Source of the DNA: Entrophospora sp. SA101
Lineage: Eukaryota; Glomeromycota; Glomeromycetes; Entrophosporales; Entrophosporaceae
NCBI GenBank assembly: GCA_958430865.1
Contig: CAUDNR010003323.1
Coordinates: forward strand, 1 to 47,096
Reading direction: 5' to 3'
Length of the DNA stretch: 47,096 nt
Below the pieces are notes generated by a model that saw only the letters and a program-made list of their open reading frames with translations, was not told where the DNA came from and searched no databases. The first letter of the stretch is position 1, and each line of letters begins with the position of its first letter. Shown in pieces: positions 12,060 to 21,712 of this stretch. The position numbers were made by a program, and so were the translations under genes.

Positions 12060-12975
12060 GCACAAGGCTAATCTGACTAGTGTGCCCCAATGATACAATG
12101 ATGTTGTTAAATTTTCAGGGGGGACATGGCTCTGGAGTTTGCCAAGACTGCATCATCGTCAATGACACTTTCACTAATCTTCCCAGACCAGAGAAAGCTG
12201 CCATGTTAGACGAAAAGTCACCTGCAATGATCCTACCTCTAGGGTAAGGATGGCTCTGTGACCAAGTTGCAACTCTGTTGATACTCCCATTGTGATAGTC
12301 ACCATGATCACTGGCATCAAGGAGAAAGCTGTAAAATAAAATGGTTCAGATTTTGGTATAAATTAATCATTCCCAAATTTCTGCTTCTCTTTAATTTTTG
12401 TTTGACCAACCGAACTTGTTATTTAAATGGGGGTATGGTTGTTGGTGAGTAGGTATGCCACTGACAAGACAGGAAACGCCTTTGGGATATACCAGCCAAA
12501 CTCATATAAAGGGATCTTTTGTCCCAGATTTAGGGTCACATGGATGTTAAGCACAGAAAATGTACATTATCAATGTATATTTTTTTCAACAAAATAAACA
12601 TTTAAATAATTAATTGTTAAATATTAATACTTTTCTTTTCATAAAAATTACAGCAACCCAGACTCAAAACTCTGAATCCAAAACAGCAACTCAGGTTGCA
12701 ATCTCCCAAGTTGCAGAACTTTTGAACCAGTTGCAGGTGCCAACTTTTATGCTAGTGTGGCAATAACTCGCAGCAATCATCACACAAATGCCAGCTATCA
12801 ATGATCAATGCCCATATGATAACAGCCAAGCCTGGTCTGAGGGGAAGATAGGGAAGTTTTGTCCAAAGCCTTCCAACATGTTCAATCGCCTTGCCTGTGG
12901 GAAAAAAAGTTCTATGGGGACAGGTTGTGCATTGCACCGCAATTGCATGTTTGTGATAGGAAATTTTAATTAAAT
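12060..12975 (+). pseudogene. Higher-GC decayed coding region of unknown family
   Basis: This stretch is visibly richer in GC than its surroundings. It contains broken plus-strand coding-like pieces: GHGSGVCQDCIIVNDTF near 12125-12240, TGNAFGIYQPNSYKGIF near 12465-12540, and a Cys-rich piece with CPYDNSQAWSEGKIGKFCP and GTGCALHRNC at 12788-12973. An overlapping minus-strand frame of 76 codons also exists, so the coding strand is uncertain. I recognise no family. The exact mirror copy is at 43138-44053. Confidence 0.3.
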
Positions 12976-13791
12976 CTGACACCTGTAATCAACATCAGAT
13001 TTATTATTCATGAGCATCCACAATTGATAATCAGGAAGAATAATTTATTTTGTGAACCCCATAGATCTGGGTAGACATGCATTATTAAAGTTCATTCATG
13101 CATGGCCTTGGCATCATTATTACCTGAGTGATGCAATTGTTTGTTATGTCAATGATGATATCAAATGTATTGAATAATAATCGTGATCATCATGAATATT
13201 CGATGGATGGAGGCATTCACATGCAAGGAAATGAAGGAAATCATTAAATAGCTAAGTCATGTTTGTTTTATTAAAAACATTTGATTAATTATATTTAAAA
13301 TATACAATAAAATAAAATTGCATTGAATCCAAAGACTACATCACTATGTCAATCAAGCTATCAAGCTGTTAATGTTTGTGCATGATTTAAAATCCTTTTG
13401 TGCTCCCATCTTTCTTTGCTTATATATAATCTATTGGTTCTCTCTACTGGTCAAATGATGCCAAATTGGGTAATGGGGTATCAGCAAATATCAGAATCTG
13501 ATTATTCTTTAAAAAAATAATCAAGGTATTAGCATACTGATAAGTTAATAATATTTTTATCACATAGTCTAAAAGCCTATTAGTAAATATTGAAAATGCC
13601 AATATTTATCAGATATTCTTTTAAAATTAATCCTTTTAATAAACCAATAGCTCTTTATATTATAATTAAATTATTGGTTAAATATTTCTAAAGCTCTTAC
13701 TAAAGTAATATCATATCTTGAGTAGCAGTTAGGGTTTTCTATTCAAATGTTTATTTGAATAAAACAAATAATTCGAGTAATAATAATTTGA
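12976..13791. other. Non-coding part of inverted-repeat arm 1
   Basis: AT-rich sequence with no supported gene. It ends in a foldback-like motif at about 13731-13791 that resembles the one at 21481-21562. Confidence 0.4.
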
Positions 13792-13880
13792 AAAAACAAA
13801 TAAAATGAATAAAATGAATAAAATGAATAAAACAAATAAAAGCAAATAAAAGCAAATAAACAAAATATAACAAATAAAAC
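13792..13880. repeat. AATAAAATG/AAATAAAAGC microsatellite
   Basis: Short tandem units (AATAAAATG several times, then AAATAAAAGC and AAACAAAT). They begin exactly where the two inverted-repeat arms stop matching. The corresponding position beside arm 2 carries a different microsatellite (TTTTATTTCG). Confidence 0.7.
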
Positions 13881-14334
13881 AAATAATAATTCAAATAAAA
13901 GCATAAAAAGCATATAAAGTGAAGCTTGTATTATGAATAGAAACTGTGCATTAATACTAGAATCAAAAAACAACAATAAATAAACAAACAAATAGCTTTT
14001 ATTACAAAATAATTTAATTTTGTTCCTTTGGTGTTAATGATTGAATTGATCACACAAGCAGTAGTCAATTTAAACAGTGTTGTTAAAGAATTTATTCAAA
14101 ATATTTATTTAAATGTATAAAGTTTAATAATTTTTAATGTTGCAAAAATTTTTTTGATACATCAATCTCAGTCCATATTTATATACTTTACATTTCTTTA
14201 TTTCTTTTTTTGATAAATAATAAACTTATCCATTTGTTTATTTGTTTTAGTAGATTCAAATAGATTTTATTAGAACAAAAATGGTACACTACAGCAAATT
14301 TCAGAGTATCAATAATGCACACACAATAAGTATA

Positions 14335-14480
14335 TATGGCTTGTAGCCTAGGTCATGTAGAGTATGCATGCAAAATTTTCGTGTTTTCTGATTTTTGCTA
14401 TGTCATTATTATTATTATTATTAAATTGAAATTCTATTAAAATAATTTATAGGGCCTAGTACTAGGCCACAAACCACACA
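14335..14480. mobile_element. Candidate MITE with imperfect TIRs
   Basis: The left end TATGGCTTGTAGCCTAGG resembles the reverse complement of the right end, TGTGGTTTGTGGCCTAG. Several mismatches and no clear target duplication make this tentative. Confidence 0.35.
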
Positions 14481-15648
14481 GCCAACCCCGTTATTCCGTT
14501 TAAAATTAGTATTTAAGTTTAACAAATTTGGTTTAACAGGGTGGATTTACTGTTTCTTTGGTTTAACTGGGTTGACTACACAGTTGTGTATTTTATTATT
14601 ATTATAAAATAAAAAAATCTATTTTACTGTTTTTAGAAATAAACAATAATTCTACCTAAATTTATTTTGTTTTATCTGTTATAGTATGATCAAATAAATT
14701 TTGGATTTCCCAATTAGACATTTTAAAAAATATAAGATCATCATTTAATTTTTTCCCAATAATTCAATTAAAACTATTTATTAGATTTGGTGGTGGTTGC
14801 TACACAGTGAGGGAGGGTATCAAGCAAGAATGTAAGACATTCGATTATAAAATTTTTTTACTATGTGAATTCGAATTTTACTATCATCTACTATTACTAT
14901 AGATCTGTGGCGACCAGTAATTTTTTTTAATTGCTTTTTTAGAAATAATAAAAATAACGTTTGTAAAAAATAAATGGATCCATGGCATATGATCATCATA
15001 AATAACGATATTCTTATTTTTTTCCTTTTTAAAATATATACCAATAATAATCACTTTTAATTCTATCCAATTAAATTCAATTAAAAATATTTGTAAAATA
15101 AAGATAATATATTTTTTATTTTTTATTTTTTACATATACATTCTTGACCAAAGAAATACAAATAAGGAAATTGTTTGCATAAAAAACTACAAAACTTTCT
15201 TATATACACGATTATATAAAAATTCTGGAGAATAATTTGTTACCGTACATTGACAAGTTTTTTCATAATGAACTGAACACAGACCTTCATCCAAACTTAA
15301 CTTAATGTTAAAAAAAAAAAAAATTAATTAGAAATGTGTTTCTTTTTTCCAAAATTTTTGCGCATCTTTTAATTTGTAATATAAAAGAATTTGGCGAAAG
15401 CCTACTTTGTACAAAGATGGGTTTTAAAAAATTTTAAATCAACAATTAATTATTGTTACCAATCACTTGATACCCAGAAAAAGTATTAGTATGGTTTACT
15501 TGTTGTCTACATGACAATTTTTTCATTATAAATATAACTATAATTCGCAAAGACATCAGAATAAAATTTTCTTAATCACTGATAACTTTATCGTAAATAA
15601 TAACTTTATCATAATCATATCACATATATTTTACTACCTTTTTTAAAA
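14481..15648. other. Intergenic region before the MULE-type gene
   Basis: AT-rich, with a few GGTTTAAC/GTTTAAC words near 14515-14570. It should contain the 5' region of the FLYWCH/MULE gene. I searched by eye for long terminal inverted repeats pairing with 17100-17400 and saw none. Confidence 0.4.
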
Positions 15649-17094
15649 ATGAATAATACTGTTTGTGAAACTATTTCTTCTATCCGTGGCCAAGACAAAA
15701 TTAATGTTCATGGTTATATTATGGTCAAAGACAAACATCGCAATGATTCATATTACTGGTGTTGTGAAAAACGTGTTGCACTAAAATGTAATGGCCGAGC
15801 AGTTACTAAATTGATTGAAGGAGAACATCATCTTCACAATGTTTCTGAACATAATCATGCTGCAGAGGCAAGCCGAGTCAATGTTATAAAGACAGTTAAT
15901 GCTTTGAAACAGAGAGCAAATGAAACCAGTGAACTACCTGCACAAATTATTCAAACTGTGTCTGCTCATAGTTCTCATATAATTCACCCATACCTTCCAA
16001 CTCGTGATGCACTCCGACAAACAATCCATCGAATTCGAAGTTCTGGTCTTCCTACAGAACCAGAATATTTAGATGATCTTATTATTCCTGAAGATTTAAC
16101 AAAAACTCTAGATGGATCTGACTTTTTGGTTAAGGATTCTGTTATGGATGAGGATAGAATACTGCTCTTTACAACTGTTGTCAATGTTCGATATCTGGCA
16201 CAATCCCCTTTCTGGATTATGGATGGAACCTTTAAAACAGTTCCAACTTTATTTAGACAATTGTATACAATTCATGGACGTGTTGGCAGTAATGAAAACT
16301 CACGATTAATGCCACTTGTCTATGCATTAATGTCCAGGAAATCAGAGAGATGTTATAGGAGATTGTTTCAGGACTTGGCCGATTTTGGTGTTGAATATGA
16401 TATCCATCTTCAACCACAATTTATTTTAACAGACTTTGAACAAGCAGCTATTAATGCTACATCTAGAGAATTTCAACATGTTCAAAATAAGGGATGCTTT
16501 TTTCATTTATCCCAAAGCATTTATCGAAAAATACAAGCCTCTGGTCTAAGTGTTCAATATGGAACTGATGAAAATTTCAGTTTACTAATTCGACAAATTC
16601 CCGCACTTGCTTTCTTGCCCCCAAATGATATCCCAGCAGCATTTGATGAATTAAAGGGCCATATTCCTCCAGAAGCTAATGAAATTGTACAGTGGTTCGA
16701 AGATAATTATGTGCATGGTAGAGTAAGACGTATATTAAGGGATGATAATGTAATACGGGCACCACCACTATTTCCACCAACCTTCTGGTCAGTTATTGAT
16801 AATATTGAGTATACATTTCCTCGAACTCAAAATTCTGTAGAAGCTTGGCATCGAAGATGGGAAACATTAGTAGGTGTCTCTCATCTAGGTGTCTTCAGAA
16901 TGATAAAGGAAATGCAAAAAGAACAAAATAGAGTCCAACTTGACATAGAATCAATTTTGCGAGGTGCACCACAACCTTCTCAGAGAAGAGAAAACATCAT
17001 TCGTGAAGCACGAATTCAAATAGTCTTTAATGATCGCGATAATAGATCACTCATGGAATTTCTTCGGGGCATTGCCCATAATCTTTCACTTTAA
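15649..17094 (+). CDS. FLYWCH zinc finger / MULE-type transposase protein
   Basis: A single intronless frame of 481 residues. Residues about 15-75 form a FLYWCH-type zinc finger: aromatic core SYYWCCEKR, Cys at CCEK and CNGRA, and the closing pair HNVSEHNH. The MULE transposase domain follows, with candidate DDE residues D192 (WIMDGTFK), D262 (LTDFEQA) and E398 (NSVEAWHRRW), plus KGCFFHLSQSIYRKIQ between the second and third. Mutator-like transposases cut and paste DNA in the nucleus. FLYWCH-MULE fusions also occur as domesticated genes. The intact frame suggests either recent activity or selection. No TIRs were recognised beside it, which leaves domestication open. No intron and no overlap with neighbours. 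Confidence 0.82.
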   Translation: MNNTVCETISSIRGQDKINVHGYIMVKDKHRNDSYYWCCEKRVALKCNGRAVTKLIEGEHHLHNVSEHNHAAEASRVNVIKTVNALKQRANETSELPAQIIQTVSAHSSHIIHPYLPTRDALRQTIHRIRSSGLPTEPEYLDDLIIPEDLTKTLDGSDFLVKDSVMDEDRILLFTTVVNVRYLAQSPFWIMDGTFKTVPTLFRQLYTIHGRVGSNENSRLMPLVYALMSRKSERCYRRLFQDLADFGVEYDIHLQPQFILTDFEQAAINATSREFQHVQNKGCFFHLSQSIYRKIQASGLSVQYGTDENFSLLIRQIPALAFLPPNDIPAAFDELKGHIPPEANEIVQWFEDNYVHGRVRRILRDDNVIRAPPLFPPTFWSVIDNIEYTFPRTQNSVEAWHRRWETLVGVSHLGVFRMIKEMQKEQNRVQLDIESILRGAPQPSQRRENIIREARIQIVFNDRDNRSLMEFLRGIAHNLSL

Positions 17095-17534
17095 TATTGT
17101 TATTCTATTAATTTTCATGTAATTCATGATTGTAATTTTTTACAGTTTTAGTAGGTTTTTTATTTTTATTTTTTTCGGTTTATTTTTGCAATTATATCAT
17201 TTTTTGAGTTGTTTTATTAAATAAATTTGTCTCTTAAATTGGTCACGTTTACTTCATCGACAATCATTTCGTGTTATATCAAGGTAGTTTCGAAGTTATA
17301 TCGAGAGATATGGTCAAGAGAAGAGTTAGAAAGAGAGTTGTCCTTTGACCAAGTCGAAAACCAACCCTTTAAATACATCTTCAAGTAGCACAATTTAATT
17401 TATTAAACTAATTTCTTCGACATTTTGTTTAGATCGTCAAGTACATTTCTTCCTTCCTATATACATATGTAAATGATTATAGTGATGTTATTAAATATAA
17501 GTTAAATAAAGGATAAATTTGTATAAACTATTGA
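17095..17534. other. 3' flank of the MULE-type gene
   Basis: AT-rich 3' flanking sequence with no gene. Near 17275-17310 there are short words (GTTATATCAAGG, GTTATATCGAGAG) but no convincing repeat structure. Confidence 0.35.
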
Positions 17535-18089
17535 AATACTGTATTTGATGGTGCTGAACAAAAGATGGTTCATCCTGATGGAAAGCAGAAGGGGATGAGA
17601 ACAATATTAACAGAAAGAGGTCTATATAAGGATGGATTGAGAAAAGTATGTCCTGAATGTAAAACAAAAAAATCAAGAGATCAAAACAGAAAATTAGATT
17701 GTTGTGGCTTGAAAATATTAGAATTACAACCTGATTTTCAAGCACAAAAAGGAACTATCCAAGAAGAAATAGAAAAAAGAGGTCACATGGTAGTATTTTA
17801 CCCCAAGTTCCATTGTGAACTAAATTTTATTGAGATGTATTGGGGTGCTGCTAAAAGATATACAAGAGAAAACTGTGACTACAGTTGGAGTGGACTAAAA
17901 AATACAGTACCCTTGGCCTTGGATTCTATTTCTGTTTCATTAATAAGAAAATATGCACATAGATCCTTCAGGTACATGGATGCATATAGGAAAGGATTGT
18001 CTCTTGGTGATGCAGAATATGCTGTAAAGAAGTATCGTTCTCATAGAAGAATTCCTAATGATGTATTGTCATCAATTATTAATAATTAA
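17535..18089 (+). pseudogene. C-terminal half of a DDE (Tc1/mariner-like) transposase
   Basis: The frame opens after a TGA at about 17532 and contains [18 protein letters not shown]. It then has a Cys-bearing segment ([19 protein letters not shown]) and the catalytic-end motif [20 protein letters not shown], the counterpart of NPIExxW in Tc1-like transposases. It ends at TAA 18087-18089. The parts carrying the first two catalytic Asp residues are missing, so this is a 5'-truncated, presumably inactive copy. Similar truncated copies are common in glomeromycete genomes. Confidence 0.72.
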
Positions 18090-19157
18090 TGAATTATATA
18101 TATAGTTGTTTATTTATTTATTTTGTACTGAGTTACCTTTAAAATTCTTATTTTCTAAAATAAAATTTTCAATTCTTCCAATTTGTTTATTTTTAATATA
18201 TCCAGTAAAGTATGATACAGTTGTTATGACAATTTATAAAGTATAATCTATTGCCAAGATCATTAATGAATCCTCTTCTTTTTTTTCAATATCAATTACG
18301 TGGGTAGTAAAGCATCTATATAAAAATATGAAAATGGAAAAGATTTTTCCGTTAGCCAAATTGACTATGCAAGGCTACCTTGAGTAAAGACATAAGTTAG
18401 CTAACACATGAGCCATCTTAAGTGGGGTCACTCCTCCTATGAAGGTCAGTCAGTGAAAAGTTCCACCCACTTTATTAATTTTTGAAAAAATTAATAATTC
18501 ACTGAACTTTCAACGACTATGAACTACCTAATGCATTGGCCTGAACTCAGTGGGGTAACTGCTAAGATCATATAACAGGATGATTGTCACAGCCGTAAAT
18601 AAGTTCCACCCACTTTAATTTACTTGAACTTTTAGTAACACTTGCCTTGTATAGTGTGGTCATGCAATCCAAAATGATTTTTGATTAAAAACAGGATGTT
18701 TCGTTGTTATCATCTTCATTGAAGTACTTCCTGAACATTGAAGCATTCATCTGAGTATTTAAATCAACTCTTACACCAAATTCATAATTTATTATATATT
18801 AACCAAAAATGGAATGGCAGATAATAATTTTTTTTTGGCATAAAACTTAAAACCTAATTCAGATGGTTTTCTTAGATTATTAATAGATTACCATAAACTC
18901 AAATTTTTAATTGTAAATATTGATTGGTTTGGATTGTTAATTCAAATCCCAGTGAAGCACTAATTATATATATATGTAATTTTATTATTATTCATGTCTC
19001 TTTAATCATTAAAATAAATAAATAAAAACAAACAAATAAATTTTTGCTCAACAAATGAATAATAATGTAAAGTATGCCTTGACCCTTGCATTTGAATATA
19101 ACATGTAAAGCCAAATCATAGAATGCCATTTCGGCACGATGTACCTCAACCCTTGAA
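18090..19157. other. Intergenic DNA with a short direct repeat
   Basis: No gene seen. The word AAGTTCCACCCACTTTA occurs twice with small differences (about 18463 and 18603), each near a GTCA-rich context, suggesting a decayed small element between them. Confidence 0.4.
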
Positions 19158-19476
19158 TTCGAATGCAATGTAAAAAGCAAAGCCGATGCACGTTTTTTCT
19201 GCGATTTTTTGGTCCACAAGTGGGGTATATAGCAGATCTATTTATATGTTTTTGCAGTAATTTATTAGACTCTTGATCAATGCATCATTTGGCCATGAAA
19301 CAGTCTATTTTATTAGGATGCAACGTAAAAAGTAAAACCGATGCATGTTTTTTTGCAATTTTTTGGTCCACAGGTGGGGTAACGGGTCTATTTATATGTT
19401 TTTGTAGTAATTTATTAGACTACTCGATCAATGCACCATTTGACCACAAAATAGTCTATTTTATTAAAAATAGCAT
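19158..19476. repeat. Two-copy tandem repeat, unit about 158 bp
   Basis: Copy 1 (from about 19158) and copy 2 (from about 19317) share GCAACGTAAAAAG-type starts, TTTTTTGGTCCACA(A/G)GTGGGGTA, CTATTTATATGTTTTTG(C/T)AG and AGTCTATTTTATTA. The last word also occurs in the related elements at 19600 and 25793. Confidence 0.72.
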
Positions 19477-19599
19477 CATTGATAATGAATGCTTCGAATC
19501 CAGTGCTAATTTTGATGCTCCGAACGAATATATATGACACCAAAGAATATCTATGAAAATTTAGAATGACCCGAGAGAATGTTGGTGTTATGAAAAAAT

Positions 19600-19694
19600 A
19601 TGGGACAATCATCCTATTTATATGTTTCGAATTTAATAAAATAGGCTATTGTCTTGACCAAAGTGATGTGATTTTTTTGCTCTTTGCGACGAAG
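19600..19694 (+). repeat. Dispersed repeat, copy 1 (inverted partner at 25793)
   Basis: TGGGACAATCATCCTATTTATATG, AATAGGCTATTGTCTTGACC and TTTGCTCTTTGCGACGAAG are matched, with about 15% differences by eye, by the reverse complement of 25793-25890. No coding content. Confidence 0.7.
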
Positions 19695-20178
19695 ACACAA
19701 CCCAAACCCAACTTAACTTTAATGTCAACGTAATGCTAAAATAAATAAAAATTTTGATCTCACGTAGCATGGCATGCATGATTGTGTAATATGCAAAAAA
19801 GCAAAAGCTCGTGTTGTGTTCTCAGTTGTAAACTTGTTTTTTTCCATTCATTATTATTATTATCACGTGATAAAGAGTATAAATTTCAAAATTTCCAATT
19901 CTTCCAATTCGTTCATTTTTAATATAAAAAATTTGTGTGTAACACGCCATTTTTGGGGGTTAACATAGTAAACTCGTGAAACTTTGAGAACTTTGATGTG
20001 TCACTCCTCCATGGTAGCGTGACATATCAACAAAATGAAATCATAGAATTGTAGAGAAAGGTCTTAGCTTTAATTCTATGATTTGTTTTTTTGGGTCATA
20101 CATTTCCATTTTTGGAGAGGATATAGGATCTACACAGCCAATAAAAAGTTCAGTGACTAAGTGACTTGCACCATATTA

Positions 20179-20278
20179 CAAACAAATGCGATGATGATAA
20201 CTAAATTTTGATCCCTGAAATCCTTGGTAACACCAATGCAATGTTCAATTTGTCTGGTTTTGTTGCAGTATGCCCCAA
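20179..20278 (+). repeat. Dispersed repeat, copy 1 (direct partner at 27764)
   Basis: The segment with TTTTGATCCCTGAAATCCTT, ACACCAATG and TTGTCTGGTTTTGTTGCAG recurs at 27764-27857, and its central part again at about 42134-42168. This indicates an old transposable element family. Confidence 0.7.
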
Positions 20279-20499
20279 TTGATAAATCTAGCATGATTGA
20301 TTGATTCATAACCCTTTCTGATGATTAATGGTTTGGCCAACATTTAATTATTAGTTAGTGACCCCTTTTATTAGTTTTACTATATTGCTTGTAGGGACGC
20401 CTCAAGTAGTGTAGTTGTATATTTTAGTTTAGTTTGAACATTATTGTGCCAGGTTTAGTAGTGACTCTGCAATAGAGTTGAGTTTCTATTCGTAATAAA

Positions 20500-21288
20500 A
20501 TTTTTGTTCAAATTATTCAAATCATTCATTTTGTTTGAATTGTTATCATTTGTTTATTATTTGAATTGTATCATTCTTTTATTATTTGAATTGTATCATT
20601 CGTTTATTATTTGAATTGTTATTATCATTCGTTTACTGTAAAGTCTGGAAAGATAGCATCCCCTTTTTACATGTGTAACATTTTTTTTATATTGACACTC
20701 AATTGTTTTAAAGTAGGGGGTGCTATCTTTCGAGGGGTGCTATCTTTCCAGACTTTACGGTATTATTTGAATTGTTATCATCATTTGAATTGTATCATTC
20801 ATTTATTGTTATTATTCAAATTGACATCATTCATTTATCATTCGAATTGAGATCATTCATTTATTGTTCAAATTGTATCATTCATTTATTATTCAAATTG
20901 TTATCATCATTCGTTTATCAATCAAATTGTATCATTTGTTTATTATTCGAATAGTTATCATTCGTTTATTTTTCAAATTATTATCATTTGTTTATCATTT
21001 GAATTGTTATCATTCATTTATTCAAACTATTTGTTTTGCTTGAATTATTCATTTATTCATTTTATTGTTTGAATTGTTGTCATTCATTTATTCGAACTAT
21101 TTGTTTATTCATTTTTATTCAAACTATTCGTTTATTCTTTTTGTTTGAAATATTCTAATTATTCGTTTTACTCGAATTATTATTCGTTTATTTGGTTTAT
21201 TTTAAACTATCAATTGAATTATTTGTTTTATTTGTTTATTTGAATTATCAAATTATCAAATTATCAAATTATTCATTATTTATTTTAT
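20500..21288. repeat. Satellite of TTATTTGAATTGTATCATTCG-like units
   Basis: More than twenty degenerate units combine TTATTATTTGAATTG, TATCATTCGTTTA and TTTATTCAAA. Short frames here are translations of the repeat. A separate MITE (20636-20760) sits in the array. Confidence 0.8.
20636..20760. mobile_element. 125-bp mariner-type MITE with TA target duplication
   Basis: The left end CTGTAAAGTCTGGAAAGATA is inverted at the right end (TATCTTTCCAGACTTTACGG), and TA flanks both sides (20634-20635 and 20761-20762). Just before the right end there is a second partial copy of the end sequence (GGGGTGCTATCTTTCGAG then GGGGTGCTATCTTTCCAG). TA duplication and the end sequence fit a non-autonomous Tc1/mariner element. 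Confidence 0.8.
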
Positions 21289-21562
21289 TCAATGCAATTC
21301 GAATACTCAAATTCATAATAATAATGAGTAAAACAAATAATTCAAATAAGCCCTTATTCAAATAGAAGCCCTAATCAAGCTTGTATGGTTGTATGTAGTG
21401 ATTTTCATTTAGTTTGCCATATTTGGTGACTCCAATAATTCAGATCGCACACTTGCAATATTTATTATTATTATAGGGAAGTAGGGTTTCTATTCAAATA
21501 AGGTTTATTTGAATTATTCACTTTATTTGTTATGAATTTGAGTATTCGAATTACATTGAAAG
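21289..21562. repeat. Foldback-type inverted repeat, arms about 85 bp
   Basis: 21289-21373 is the imperfect reverse complement of 21481-21562 (shared GGTTTCTATTCAAATAAG-like, TTATTTGAATTATT and TGAATTTGAGTATTCGAATT blocks) around a loop of about 107 bp. Tandem AAATTGATTTGAATAAGGA units follow to about 21690. The same motif ends the arms of the large inverted repeat near 13740 and 42370. Confidence 0.65.
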
Positions 21563-21712
21563 TTTATTTGAATAAATTATAATCTGAATAAAACGAATAA
21601 TTCAAATAAGAAAATTGATTTGAATAAGGAAATTAATCCGAATAAAAAAATTAATTTGAATAAGGAAATTGATTTGAATAAGGAAATATATTCAACTACT
21701 AGTTTATTATTA

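Larger units (their letters stand above)
10765..13791 (+). repeat. Arm 1 of a 3,027-bp inverted repeat
   Basis: Each base pairs with position 56113 minus its coordinate in 42322-45348, with no indel and no mismatch wherever I compared the arms. The outer end falls in the middle of the family gene. The inner end falls inside a foldback-type motif (GGGTTTTCTATTCAAATG...), after which two different microsatellites follow. Confidence 0.93.

Noticed and set aside
12752..12982. 76-codon minus-strand frame in the GC-richer island (and its mirror at 43131-43361)
   Set aside because: It overlaps an equally long plus-strand frame that has the more protein-like Cys pattern; neither is convincing as a live gene.
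13743..13991. 82-codon frame rich in Phe, Leu and Tyr
   Set aside because: Translation of the AATAAAATG microsatellite.
20611..20954. Frames in the 20.5-21.3 kb array
   Set aside because: Satellite and MITE translations without family features.
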